In this document: positions 1-8,004 of the stretch, one piece after another
Layout: each line of letters begins with the position of its first letter
Position numbering within the stretch: the first letter of the stretch is position 1
Assembly: GCF_014851565.1 (NCBI RefSeq)
Contig: NZ_JACVAA010000004.1
Location: 558,001 to 622,000, forward strand
Direction of reading: 5' to 3'
DNA length: 64,000 nucleotides
DNA from: Pseudomonas sp. PDM15
GTDB taxonomy: Bacteria > Pseudomonadota > Gammaproteobacteria > Pseudomonadales > Pseudomonadaceae
Position numbers and translations under genes: made by a program
The notes under the pieces: model-generated
The model's database searches: none
Told to the model about the DNA's origin: nothing
The model's input: the letters and a program-made list of their open reading frames with translations, nothing else

Positions 1-758
1 TGCAGCGCTACGCGCCGCCCGAGGCGCAGCAGATGAGCTTCAACCAGGCCGGCAATGTCGCCGCCCGTGGCCACGTGGCCCAGCAGATATTCTGGTACAC
101 CGCCTTCACCGCCGACTACACCAAGCTGGGCAGCCCGGTGGTGGACGTCGAGGGCAGGCCCAAGTGGCGGGTGGCGCCGTCGCCGCGCGGCGCCTATTGG
201 CGCGACGGCATGAAGTCCGGCTACCAGGATGTCGGCGCCTGGACCCTGCTCAAGGCCACGCCGCTGCGCCAGCGCCAGGCGGCCTGGCTGTACGCCCAGT
301 TCGTCACCGCCAAGAGCGTGTCGCTGCGCAAGACCCTGGTCGGCCTGACCCCGATCCGCCGCTCCGATCTCGACTCGCCGGCCCTGCTGGCCGAGGCGCC
401 GCGCCTGGGTGGCCTGGTCGAGTTCTACCGCAGCCGTGCCGCCCGGCGCTGGACCCCGACCGGCGCCAACGTGCCGGACTACAGCGGCATGGCCAGCCTG
501 TGGTGGCGCCAGCTGCACCCGGCGGTGTCGGGCAAGCTCAGCGCGAGCCAGGCCCTGGGCAATCTGGCCCTGGCCTTCGACCGCCACCTGCAGGTGGTCG
601 GCCAGCGTCAGCAACATGCTTGCGCGCCGGCGCTGAATCCGCCGCGCCCGCCCGGCGAGTGGCTGGGCCAGCCCGGCGCACCCTGGCCACGCCTGGACAA
701 CGAGCGCCCGCCCGGGCGCACCCTGCCGTACGAGGAGGCCCTGCGTGCGTGGGATTAG
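1..758 (+). CDS. ABC transporter extracellular solute-binding protein (C-terminal part)
   Basis: The reading frame is open from the first base, so the gene begins upstream of the window and only about 250 C-terminal residues are present. The chain looks like a family 1 carbohydrate-type periplasmic binding protein. It has an aromatic-rich ligand-cleft region (WRVAPSPRGAYWRDGMKSGY), a helical C-lobe, and a proline-rich tail (LNPPRPPGEWL, PGAPWPRLDNERP) typical of a large Pseudomonas sugar/polyol-binding subgroup. It should deliver a carbohydrate or polyol to an inner-membrane ABC permease, whose genes would lie outside the window. Its end overlaps the next gene by 14 bases, which suggests translational coupling. 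The substrate cannot be read from the sequence. Confidence 0.8.
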   Translation, partial: QRYAPPEAQQMSFNQAGNVAARGHVAQQIFWYTAFTADYTKLGSPVVDVEGRPKWRVAPSPRGAYWRDGMKSGYQDVGAWTLLKATPLRQRQAAWLYAQFVTAKSVSLRKTLVGLTPIRRSDLDSPALLAEAPRLGGLVEFYRSRAARRWTPTGANVPDYSGMASLWWRQLHPAVSGKLSASQALGNLALAFDRHLQVVGQRQQHACAPALNPPRPPGEWLGQPGAPWPRLDNERPPGRTLPYEEALRAWD

Positions 759-1455
759 CCTGCTGTTGCTGAGCCTGCTCAGCCTGCCGCTGGCGGCGGC
801 CGAGCTGCAGCTGTTCGCCTGGGAGCGCGCGCCGCTGGTGCAGCAGCGCCCCGATGGCAGCGCCAGCGGCCTGGTGCCGGAGCTGACCGCCGAGCTGTTC
901 CGCCGTGCCGACATCGCCTATCGACTGAGCTTCATGCCGCTGCAGCGCGCCCTGCACCAGGTGCAGCAGCAGGAGCGCAGCTGCGTGCTGCTGGTGGAAC
1001 GCCAGCAGGAGCGCGAGCCGCACTTCGCCTGGGTCGGCCCGCTGCTGGTGTCGCGCCTGGGGCTGTACGCCAAGGCCGACGACAACCTGCAGCTGAGCAG
1101 CCTGGAGCAGGTGCGCGGCCTGCGCGTGCTCAGCCACCAGGGCTCCGGCGCCGGCGAGTACCTGCAGAGCATCGGCGTGGAAGTGATCTATTCGAACAAG
1201 GAGTCGCTCAACCTGAGCATGCTGCAGCGCAGCCGCGCGCGGCTATGGGCGACCAGCTCAGCGGTGGTGGACTCGCTCCCGGCCACCCCGCGCCCGCGCG
1301 AGGTGCTGCCGTTCCTGACCCTGATGGAAGACATCGCCTGCCATCCGCGTATGGACCCCGGCGAGTTGCAGCGCCTGCAGGACCATCTGCGGCGGATGTA
1401 CCGCGAAGGTTGGGTGCAGGCGCTGTACCGCAAGCACGGCCTCGAGCTGCGCTGA
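745..1455 (+). CDS. Periplasmic amino-acid-type substrate-binding protein
   Basis: This 236-residue protein has a clear signal peptide (about residues 1-19, ending in LAAAE). The body resembles SBP_bac_3 (family 3) binding proteins: an N-terminal lobe with an aromatic segment (LFAWERAPLV), a hinge region (LRVLSHQGSGAGEYL) and a C-terminal helix (MYREGWVQALYRKHG). The GTG start at 745 is chosen because GAGGAGG lies seven bases upstream, inside the end of the preceding gene. There is no adjacent permease and the protein is short, as in the many stand-alone Pseudomonas members of this fold. The ligand is unknown. The gene ends against a palindromic repeat element. Confidence 0.75.
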   Translation: MRGISLLLLSLLSLPLAAAELQLFAWERAPLVQQRPDGSASGLVPELTAELFRRADIAYRLSFMPLQRALHQVQQQERSCVLLVERQQEREPHFAWVGPLLVSRLGLYAKADDNLQLSSLEQVRGLRVLSHQGSGAGEYLQSIGVEVIYSNKESLNLSMLQRSRARLWATSSAVVDSLPATPRPREVLPFLTLMEDIACHPRMDPGELQRLQDHLRRMYREGWVQALYRKHGLELR

Positions 1456-1599
1456 GAACCTGTTTACGATCTCCTGACTCGCGGCCATACCGCGTTAAAA
1501 GTGGTCTCAAAATGCTCATTTACACTTCGTAAACTGCGCTTTTTCGGCCACTTTTGCCTTGTCTGGCTCTAATTCAGAAGATCGTAAACAGGTTCTGAG
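1453..1599. repeat. MITE-like nested palindromic element
   Basis: Perfect 18-bp terminal inverted repeats lie at 1455-1472 (AGAACCTGTTTACGATCT) and 1579-1596, and the similarity extends a few bases on each side. Nested inside are a CGCGG/CCGCG hairpin (1480-1494), an inner arm pair AAAAGTGG (1497-1504) / CCACTTTT (1548-1555) and a small TTTAC/GTAAA hairpin (1518-1532). The element is about 145 bp, has no coding capacity and abuts the stop codon of the upstream gene. The architecture is that of a non-autonomous miniature inverted-repeat element; it may also act as a transcription terminator between the two convergent genes. Confidence 0.7.
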
Positions 1600-1611
1600 G
1601 CCCGCGCTGCC

Positions 1612-2709
1612 TCAGGAGCGGGACTGCAGCGGCGTGGCGAGCCCGTTCAGCGTCTGATCGAGCACCTCACGGGCCTGATCGAGGATCTGCTGTTTCCAGT
1701 CATCGGCATCGACATAGAAGGCATCGCGCAACTTGCTCTTGATCCGCTCCTGTTGGGCGGCAGGTGTCTGCGGGTTGCGGTACAGCCAGTGATCGCCGCG
1801 CATGCCGTTGAGTACCTGCAGGCCCGGCAGGGTGCCGTACTCCAGGGTCAGGCCGTTGTACTCGGCCTGCGGGCAGATCTCCGGGACCACGTTGTCGATG
1901 GTGCCGTTGAGCTTGGCCGACACCGAGTTGCCCTCGGCGCTGTTGGTGACCTGCTCGCCCCACCAGCGGCGGCAGCGGGCGATGTCTTCCGGCGTCTGCC
2001 GGCCCTTGTAGATGCGCTCGCCGATGCCGCGGGGGCCAAGGCCGGTGTGGATGTCGATCCAGCCCAGGCGGCGGCATTGCTGGCCGTGCTGGCGTAGCAC
2101 CTGTTTCAGCGTGCGGTTGCTCCAGGTGGCTTCGGTGCCGGCGAAGAACATGCCTGCGGGGTCGTTATGCTGGCCGCGTGAGATGGCGCCCTGCAGGGCC
2201 ATGCGCCCGTGGCGCAGGGCGTAACCGATCAGGCCCAGGGTGCTGAGCAGGGTCGGTGGCTGGCGCTTGGGCAGCAGCAGGTGGGCGATGGCGCGGTAGT
2301 CGGGGTTGTCCGGCAGCGGCTGGCTGAAGTCGACGAAGTTGCGGTTGAGGTCGACGTTGTCCTCGGTCACCCGGCGTAGCCAGGAGAATCCGTGCGGGTT
2401 GAGCGCATGGATGAACAGTACGGCCAGGTCGTCGCGCTTGCAGCGCTCGATCCAGGCCTTGTCGCGCAGATGCGCGATCTGGATGCCGGAGCCGCAGAAG
2501 CCCTCGGCGCCATGGCAGGCGCTGCTGAGGATCAGCAGGTTGGCGGCGTCCGGGGCGCCGAGGCGGGCGACGTCCATCGCCAGCTCCTCGCCGTCGCGGC
2601 CGCGCAGTGGGTGGGCATGGGATTCGACGGCGAAGCCGGCGGCGGCACTGGCGGCGAGAAATTTCTGCCGGGCTTCGGCGTAGTTCTGCGAGAAGCTGGA
2701 GAGGTCCAT
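1612..2709 (-). CDS. DUF2817 / M14-type metallopeptidase-like protein
   Basis: The 365-residue protein carries the zinc-carboxypeptidase pattern of the DUF2817 branch of family M14. The motif ACHGAEG supplies His66 and Glu69 as candidate zinc ligands. A substrate-binding region NPHGFSWLRRVTEDNVDLNRN follows around residue 105, WIDIHTG around 218 could supply the third ligand, and LEYGT near 293 could supply the catalytic glutamate. No signal peptide is visible, so it is probably cytoplasmic. It lies at the end of a minus-strand cluster with a CapA-type phosphoesterase and an MFS transporter, which suggests hydrolysis of an imported amide or peptide-like compound; that is inference. Confidence 0.75.
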   Translation of the reverse strand: MDLSSFSQNYAEARQKFLAASAAAGFAVESHAHPLRGRDGEELAMDVARLGAPDAANLLILSSACHGAEGFCGSGIQIAHLRDKAWIERCKRDDLAVLFIHALNPHGFSWLRRVTEDNVDLNRNFVDFSQPLPDNPDYRAIAHLLLPKRQPPTLLSTLGLIGYALRHGRMALQGAISRGQHNDPAGMFFAGTEATWSNRTLKQVLRQHGQQCRRLGWIDIHTGLGPRGIGERIYKGRQTPEDIARCRRWWGEQVTNSAEGNSVSAKLNGTIDNVVPEICPQAEYNGLTLEYGTLPGLQVLNGMRGDHWLYRNPQTPAAQQERIKSKLRDAFYVDADDWKQQILDQAREVLDQTLNGLATPLQSRS

Positions 2710-2869
2710 GAGGGCAAATTCCTAGTGGTGAAAGCGGCCCGCGTGGTTTCGCGGGCATGGCCGGGCCTGCGGTGCAGGCTTGTGGCCTGTGCCGGGCGAC
2801 GGATCGGTCGTTATGGGTGGGGCGTGCCCCGGGCTGGCGACCTTGTGGGGCGCTAGCCCTGGTGGGTGA

Positions 2870-4339
2870 TCATGAGGCGATCACCACGCGGCCGAGGCTG
2901 CTCTGGCGCTCGCCGACCTGCACGGTCTCGATCTCGATGACGGTGCCGAACTCGGCGGACAGGTCGCGCAGGCGTTCGAGAATGCTCTGGGCCTGGGCGT
3001 GGTTCTCGGCGGTGTCGAAGGCCAGGCGCGGGATGCCGCGCTCGGCGTCGCGGCCGTTGAAGCCCAGTTCGATCGGGTACAGGAGCAGTTCACGCAGGGT
3101 GCCGTCGGCCTTGAAGTGGCACTCGGCGATCACGCTTTCGAACCACACCGGCTCGCTGAAGATGCCGACCACGCGCTTCCATTCGAGAAACTCGGCCGCG
3201 GTGGTCAGGCGCGGGTTGGTGATGCCCTTGGGCCCGACGAAGGCCTCAGCGGCCAGCCACTCGCGGCTCTCCCACTTGTCTGCGGGCATCAGCTTCATGC
3301 TGTTGTCCATAAAGCAGAAGTTGCCCAGCGAATAGAGCAGCGGCTTGCCCTGGTAGACCTCGATGCCGCGGATCTGGTGCGGGCCGTGGCCGCAGAGCAT
3401 GTCGGCGCCGCTGTCGACCAGGCTGCGCGCCAGGGTCGGCAGGTAGTTGGGCACCTCGACGCACTGGTTGTCCGGCTCATGGGTGTGCTGGGCGACGATG
3501 GTGAAGTCGCTGCTCTGCTTGGCCTGGCGCAGGTTGCGCAGGATGTCGGCCTGGTCGAGCTTGTCGCACTCGTAATGGATGCGCACGGTGCCCGGCGCGG
3601 CGTTGGGGTCGACCCGGTAGTGCAGGGCCATGCCCAGGTGCACGCTGTGCTCGCCGTGCAGGGTGCGCAGCAGGTAGTGATCCTGGAAGGCTTCCTGCTC
3701 GTTGAGGCGCTTGAGCACGGCGAAGTCCTGCGGCGACACCAGGCGGTGCGGGGTGGTGCGCAGCGGGCTCAGGCCCGGGCGCGGCGGCACCATGCCGAGG
3801 CCGTCGGCGGCCGGGGCGTTGGCCTCGAAGGTGGTGGCGTAGGAGATCAGTGAGACGCGCGCGTTGGCGGTGTTGACGAAGGCCGGCGCGCGCGCCGCGG
3901 CCAGGCTGGAACCGGTGCCGGCGTGGGCGATGCCGGCATCGTCCAGCAGTTCGTCGGTCATCTTCAGGCCGGCCGCACCCCAGTCCAGCGCATGGTTGTT
4001 GGCGCGCGACATCATGTTGAAGCCGATGCTGGCCAGGTCCGCCGGGGCGTCGGCGTCGCTGAGCAGCCAGGAGAAACCGGACAGCGCCTCGGGGTAGCCG
4101 TCGTAGCGGTTGAAGTCGATCGCGGTGCACTCGTAGTTGCCCACAACCACGTCGCCACGCTTGAGGATGTCGAGCAGCTCCGGCGACTTGCGCGCCAGTT
4201 TGTCGGCAATGGCATGGGTGATGATGATGTCGCCGACGGCGACCACGCAGAAACCGTCTTCCACGTCGGCGTTGCGCCAGCTGTCCGGCAGGGTGATGCG
4301 TTCGGGACGTTGCTGGGGCGAGGGGACTCGTTTGTGCAT
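2870..4339 (-). CDS. CapA-family metallophosphoesterase-like protein
   Basis: The 489-residue protein has the ordered motifs of the CapA/PgsA family (calcineurin-like fold): VGDI at 35-38, NYE at 68-70, NNHALDWG at 114-121, HAGTG at 139-143, then a His-rich AQHTHEPD segment and GHGPHQIRGIEVYQGKPLLY. CapA was named for poly-gamma-glutamate capsule synthesis, but no capB or capC is present here. There is no membrane anchor or signal peptide, so a catabolic or processing role is more likely than capsule export. It sits 17 bases downstream of the MFS gene and is probably cotranscribed with it. Its substrate is unknown. Confidence 0.78.
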   Translation of the reverse strand: MHKRVPSPQQRPERITLPDSWRNADVEDGFCVVAVGDIIITHAIADKLARKSPELLDILKRGDVVVGNYECTAIDFNRYDGYPEALSGFSWLLSDADAPADLASIGFNMMSRANNHALDWGAAGLKMTDELLDDAGIAHAGTGSSLAAARAPAFVNTANARVSLISYATTFEANAPAADGLGMVPPRPGLSPLRTTPHRLVSPQDFAVLKRLNEQEAFQDHYLLRTLHGEHSVHLGMALHYRVDPNAAPGTVRIHYECDKLDQADILRNLRQAKQSSDFTIVAQHTHEPDNQCVEVPNYLPTLARSLVDSGADMLCGHGPHQIRGIEVYQGKPLLYSLGNFCFMDNSMKLMPADKWESREWLAAEAFVGPKGITNPRLTTAAEFLEWKRVVGIFSEPVWFESVIAECHFKADGTLRELLLYPIELGFNGRDAERGIPRLAFDTAENHAQAQSILERLRDLSAEFGTVIEIETVQVGERQSSLGRVVIAS

Positions 4340-4356
4340 GGTGCAGATTTCCTGAC

Positions 4357-5655
4357 TCAGGCCTGGCTCGCGGCCGGCTCGTTGTTGGATGCGGAAGTGG
4401 GTTGGCGAGTGAGGTTGCCGATGGCGCGCAGGTCGTGCTCGGGGTCGACCAGGCGCAGGGCCAGCGCGCCGCCGACCATCAGGGCGATGCCGAACAGGCC
4501 GACGGCCAGCTCGAAGCCCTTGACCAGGTCGCCGCCTTCCCAGCCGATGGACTGGCCGACCACGTGCGGGGCGAGCATGCCGGCGCTGGTCATCAGGCCG
4601 ATGTGCAGGGCCAGCATGCTGCCGCGCTGTCTGGCCGGGGCGATGTAGGCGACAGTGGTGTTGGAGAAGGTAGTCACCAGGTTCACCACGATGCCGCCGA
4701 TCAGGTACAGGGTGATGGTCATGGCCACGCCCTGCTCGACGAAGCCCATCAGGGCCATGGCGATGCCGCCGACCACGCAGGCGATGGCCGGTGGGAAGAC
4801 CATGGCCAGGCGCACGCTGGCACCGCGCTTTAGGGCGCGTTGGGACAGGCTGGAAACCACCAGGTTGAGAGCGATCACGCCAATGGTGGCGGCCATCACC
4901 ACATAGCCGGACTGCATCGGGCTCATGCCCAGGCCCTTCTGCAGGTAGGTCGGCACCCAGCTGTAGATCAGTGCGTTGGGCAGGTAGCTGCAGAAGCCCA
5001 GCAGGGTGATGAAGATGAAGGTGCGGTTGAGCAGCAGGTGGCGATAACTGGCGGTGCCGCCGCCGATCTCGGGGGCATCGTCATGCTGGCCCTCGCGGCC
5101 GACGAACAGCCAGACCACCAGCCACAGCAGGCCGATTCCGGCGAGGATCAGGTAGCCGACGCGCCAGCCCAGGTGCTGGATCAGCAGGGGCAGCGACAGC
5201 GCGCCGAGGATGGCGCCGACCATGATCGCGATATGAATCCAGGCGCCCGGCAGCACGCGGTCACGCGGGGCGTACCACTTGAACGCGGCGTGCTGGGTCA
5301 CCGCGGTGCCCGGGCCGCAACCGGCGCCCAGCAGCATGCGGCTGGCGACCAGGGCGTAGAAGCTGGTGGAGATCGCGGTGAGGATCTGCGCGCCCATCCA
5401 CACCACCGACATGCCGCAGAGAATCCAGCGGCTGGCCACGCGGTTGGCGAGGAAGCCGACCAGTACGCCGGACACCGAGTAGAGGAAGAAGAAGGCGCTG
5501 CCGATGAAGCCGAACTGCTCGGGGGTGAGCTTGAGCTCGTCGATGATCTGCGGGCCGGCGAAGGCGAAGATGGTCTTGTCCAGCACGCTGATGACCATCA
5601 CGGCCAGCAGCATGGCGACGATCAGGCCGCGTCGCTGGGTGGAGGGGGACTGCAT
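4357..5655 (-). CDS. MFS transporter (anion:cation symporter type)
   Basis: The 432-residue protein has about 12 predicted membrane spans in two six-helix halves. The region after TM2 (FLANRVASRWILCG) and the TM4-5 segment (SRMLLGAGCGPGTAV) fit major facilitator proteins of the anion:cation symporter branch, which commonly carry organic anions. It is the first full gene of the CapA/M14 cluster. Its ATG lies only three bases after the stop codon of a small upstream reading frame, so it is probably translated by coupling to that frame. The substrate is not predictable from sequence. Confidence 0.85.
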   Translation of the reverse strand: MQSPSTQRRGLIVAMLLAVMVISVLDKTIFAFAGPQIIDELKLTPEQFGFIGSAFFFLYSVSGVLVGFLANRVASRWILCGMSVVWMGAQILTAISTSFYALVASRMLLGAGCGPGTAVTQHAAFKWYAPRDRVLPGAWIHIAIMVGAILGALSLPLLIQHLGWRVGYLILAGIGLLWLVVWLFVGREGQHDDAPEIGGGTASYRHLLLNRTFIFITLLGFCSYLPNALIYSWVPTYLQKGLGMSPMQSGYVVMAATIGVIALNLVVSSLSQRALKRGASVRLAMVFPPAIACVVGGIAMALMGFVEQGVAMTITLYLIGGIVVNLVTTFSNTTVAYIAPARQRGSMLALHIGLMTSAGMLAPHVVGQSIGWEGGDLVKGFELAVGLFGIALMVGGALALRLVDPEHDLRAIGNLTRQPTSASNNEPAASQA

Positions 5656-5658
5656 GGA

Positions 5659-5793
5659 TCAGGCCTCGTTCAGATGGGTTGCGAGCAGGCGATTGGTGTG
5701 TGCTCTCGAAGCCAGTTCGGGATGCGGGTGAGTCTGCTGGCACAATCGCGCGAATTCATCCTGCCAGGCGAGGATCTGCGGGATCAGCGGCAT
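5659..5793 (-). pseudogene. 44-codon remnant of an M20-family amidohydrolase N-terminus
   Basis: A short minus-strand frame starts at ATG 5793 with an AAGGA ribosome-binding site about eight bases upstream, and stops at 5659, three bases before the MFS start. Its sequence begins MPLIPQILAWQDEFARL, followed by the motif THPHPELASRAHTNRLL. This closely resembles the first 40 residues of M20 amidohydrolases (hippurate or indole-acetyl amino-acid hydrolase type), where the motif is DIHAHPEL. The rest of the roughly 390-residue enzyme is absent. The reading frame and start signals are intact, so the fragment may still be translated as a leader for the transporter gene. Confidence 0.55.
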
Positions 5794-5950
5794 GGGGTGT
5801 CCTTGTCGTTCCGTCCAGGTTGATGCGCAGCATGCCGCAGGCGGGCAGGCCGCGGATAATCACCTCTGCGCATGTGTATCGGCTTTGGTTATGTGCAGCG
5901 TCCGGCGGCTTGGTTATGCTGGCCCGCCAGGCCCGTTCGGGAGCATTGCG

Positions 5951-6412
5951 ATGGCGATCTACTCCGCCGAAATCCTCTGGTCGCGTGGCGATCAGGACTT
6001 CCTCGACAACCGCTACAGCCGTGGCCATCTGTGGCGCTTCGACGGCGGCGTGGAGGTGCCGGCCTCGTCCTCGCCGCAGGTGGTGCCGCTGCCCGGCTCG
6101 CGCGAGGATGCGGTGGACCCGGAAGAGGCCTTCGTCGCCTCGCTGTCCAGCTGCCATATGCTCTGGTTCCTGTCGCTGGCCGCGCGCGATGGCTGGCGGG
6201 TGGACGACTACCGCGACCAAGCCGAAGGCCGGATGGGCCGCAACGCCGAGGGTCGCCTGGCCATGACCCGCGTCACCCTGCGCCCTAGCGTCACCTTCGA
6301 TGGCGCGGCCCCCAGCCGCGAGCAGCTCGATGCGCTGCACCACCAGGCGCATGAGGAGTGCTTTATCGCCAGCTCGGTGAAGACCGAGGTGCGCTGCGAG
6401 CCGGTCTATTGA
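5951..6412 (+). CDS. OsmC family protein
   Basis: The 153-residue protein fits the OsmC/Ohr fold. It has an N-terminal strand region with GGVEVPASSSP, a first redox cysteine in ASLSSCHMLWFLSLAA (around residue 70) and a second cysteine in AHEECFIASSV near residue 140. OsmC proteins are cytoplasmic thiol-dependent peroxidases that reduce organic hydroperoxides. The start at 5951 is chosen because upstream in-frame extension is rich in residues not expected for the family. The gene stands alone, just ahead of a small unknown gene on the same strand. Confidence 0.85.
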   Translation: MAIYSAEILWSRGDQDFLDNRYSRGHLWRFDGGVEVPASSSPQVVPLPGSREDAVDPEEAFVASLSSCHMLWFLSLAARDGWRVDDYRDQAEGRMGRNAEGRLAMTRVTLRPSVTFDGAAPSREQLDALHHQAHEECFIASSVKTEVRCEPVY

Positions 6413-6425
6413 TGAGGTGAACGGA

Positions 6426-6953
6426 ATGCCTATGCCATCCAGACGAATGCACGATGCCGAGGTGCCTGTTGCTGCCGTCTCACCCGCTCGGCGCGTGGCG
6501 GTCTGGCTCTTTTGGTCGGGGTTGCTCCTGGCAGTCTGGTTACAGCCGCAGTTGCTTTGGATTGTTGCGGGGCTGACCTTGCCGGGGCTGGGGATTGCAT
6601 GGCATGAGCGCCGTCATCTGGCTCACTTGGCCGCCCAACGCCGGGGTGAGTCCATCTGCCAGTTAGCCCGTGCTTTCCCGCGGAGGCAGGTGGACACCTG
6701 GGTGCTCCGCGCCGTGTACGAGTCGTTGCACGGCTATCTTGGCGGACGCCTGCCGATTCGTGCCGATGACCGGCTGAAGCAGGATCTGCGCCTGGATGAC
6801 GACGATCTGGATCTCGACCTGCTGGAGGAGATGGCCCGGCTCAGTGGTCGCTCGCTGGAGCGGACCGCTGACAATCCCTGGTTCGACCGGGTGACCAGCG
6901 TGCGCGACCTGGTGCTGTTCCTCGACCATCAGACACGCCTGAGCGCGAGCTGA
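6426..6953 (+). CDS. Membrane-anchored protein with acidic carrier-protein-like C-terminus, function unknown
   Basis: About 175 residues. After a short N-terminus there are two close hydrophobic stretches (VAVWLFWSGLLLAVWL and LLWIVAGLTLPGLGI), so it is probably an inner-membrane protein with a cytoplasmic tail. The tail (DDRLKQDLRLDDDDLDLDLL) has the spacing of an acyl-carrier or DUF1493-type fold, but aspartate and leucine replace the serine that would carry phosphopantetheine. ATG 6426 is preferred over GTG 6417 because GAGGTG lies six bases upstream of it. Codon use is less GC-biased than in the neighbours. No specific function can be assigned. Confidence 0.6.
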   Translation: MPMPSRRMHDAEVPVAAVSPARRVAVWLFWSGLLLAVWLQPQLLWIVAGLTLPGLGIAWHERRHLAHLAAQRRGESICQLARAFPRRQVDTWVLRAVYESLHGYLGGRLPIRADDRLKQDLRLDDDDLDLDLLEEMARLSGRSLERTADNPWFDRVTSVRDLVLFLDHQTRLSAS

Positions 6954-6961
6954 GGCCTGGG

Positions 6962-7879
6962 CTAATCGCCCAGCTTCGGCGCGTGCGGGCTCTTGTAGGC
7001 GTACACCAGCTCGTCGGCCAGGGCCTTGGCCTCGCGGGTCATCAGTTCCTGGTCGCGGCAGACCAGGGAGATGTTCATCGGCGGTACCTTCTCGGCGATG
7101 TCGAGCACTTCGAGTTCCTGGCCGAGGGCCTGCACGCGTTCCAGCAGGCGCTGCGACCAGTAGCTGACCGCGTCGGTGTTCATCGCCAGCTCGGTGAACA
7201 GCACCACCGAGGCGCACTCGGTGACGTTCTGCGGGTATTCGATGTGGTGATCGAAGAACATCATGCCGACCTTGGACTGCTCCAGGGAGTCCTGCAGCAG
7301 CCACTCCTCACCGAGCAGTTCGCGCAGCGAGCAGGCGCCACGCAGTGGGTGGCCCTTGCGCACTGCGAGCACGGAGGGTTGCTCGTAGAGTTCGGTCCAG
7401 TGGAAGCCGTCGGCGCTGCGCGATTCCGGCAGCGAGGTCAGCACCAGGTCGAGCTGACCTTCGCGCAGGCCTTCCATCAGTTTGGACGGCCGCAGTTCGT
7501 GGATCTGCACCTGCACCTTGGGGAAGCGCTTGCGGTAGCGATTGAGGCTGGCGATGAACTGGGCGCCGGGGGTGACCGGCGATACGCCGATCGACAGGCG
7601 GCCATCCATCACGCCCTTGAGTGTGTCGATTTCCTCGCGGGCGCGGCGCACTTCCTCGAGGATCAGGCGGGCGCGGCGCACCAGGCGCTCGCCGAATTCG
7701 GTGGCGGTGATGCCACGGTTGGAACGGACCAGCAGGGACACGCCGAGCTCGGCCTCCAGTTCCTTGATGCCTTTGGACAGGGCCGGCTGGGAGATGTGCA
7801 ACAGGCGTGAAGCTTCCTGAATGCTGCCGCTTTCACAGATGGCGACAAGGGCGCGGAGCTGATGCAACTTCATGGGCAA
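6962..7879 (-). CDS. LysR-family transcriptional regulator
   Basis: The 305-residue protein begins with a LysR winged helix-turn-helix (MKLHQLRALVAICESGS, then SRLLHISQPALSKGI). A linker helix and a periplasmic-binding-protein-like effector domain (about residues 90-295) follow. It lies downstream of, and on the same strand as, the DUF1302/DUF1329 pair, separated from it by a terminator. It is not divergent from an obvious target, so the regulon is uncertain. The stop codon overlaps a short GC hairpin (6958-6973) shared with the convergent upstream gene. Confidence 0.88.
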   Translation of the reverse strand: MPMKLHQLRALVAICESGSIQEASRLLHISQPALSKGIKELEAELGVSLLVRSNRGITATEFGERLVRRARLILEEVRRAREEIDTLKGVMDGRLSIGVSPVTPGAQFIASLNRYRKRFPKVQVQIHELRPSKLMEGLREGQLDLVLTSLPESRSADGFHWTELYEQPSVLAVRKGHPLRGACSLRELLGEEWLLQDSLEQSKVGMMFFDHHIEYPQNVTECASVVLFTELAMNTDAVSYWSQRLLERVQALGQELEVLDIAEKVPPMNISLVCRDQELMTREAKALADELVYAYKSPHAPKLGD

Positions 7880-7955
7880 GGTCGGTGTTTCGGAGGACAG
7901 GGGGTGAATTTAAAGCAAAACGCGGGCCTCGGACGTTCGCTGGTGTAACGGCAGA

Positions 7956-7983
7956 TAAAAAACGGCGGCCCGGAGGCCGCCAA
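7956..7983 (-). terminator. Rho-independent terminator of the DUF1302-DUF1329 operon
   Basis: On the minus strand, the GGCGGCCTCCGGGCCGCC hairpin is followed by a run of six T. It sits about 20 bases after the stop codon at 8005. Confidence 0.8.
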
Positions 7984-8004
7984 GGATGGAGTGGTGCGTG
8001 GAGA

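Noticed and set aside
5794..5950. Possible small gene upstream of the OsmC gene
   Set aside because: In-frame extension of the OsmC frame has no ribosome-binding site and no family similarity; nothing else was convincing in this gap.
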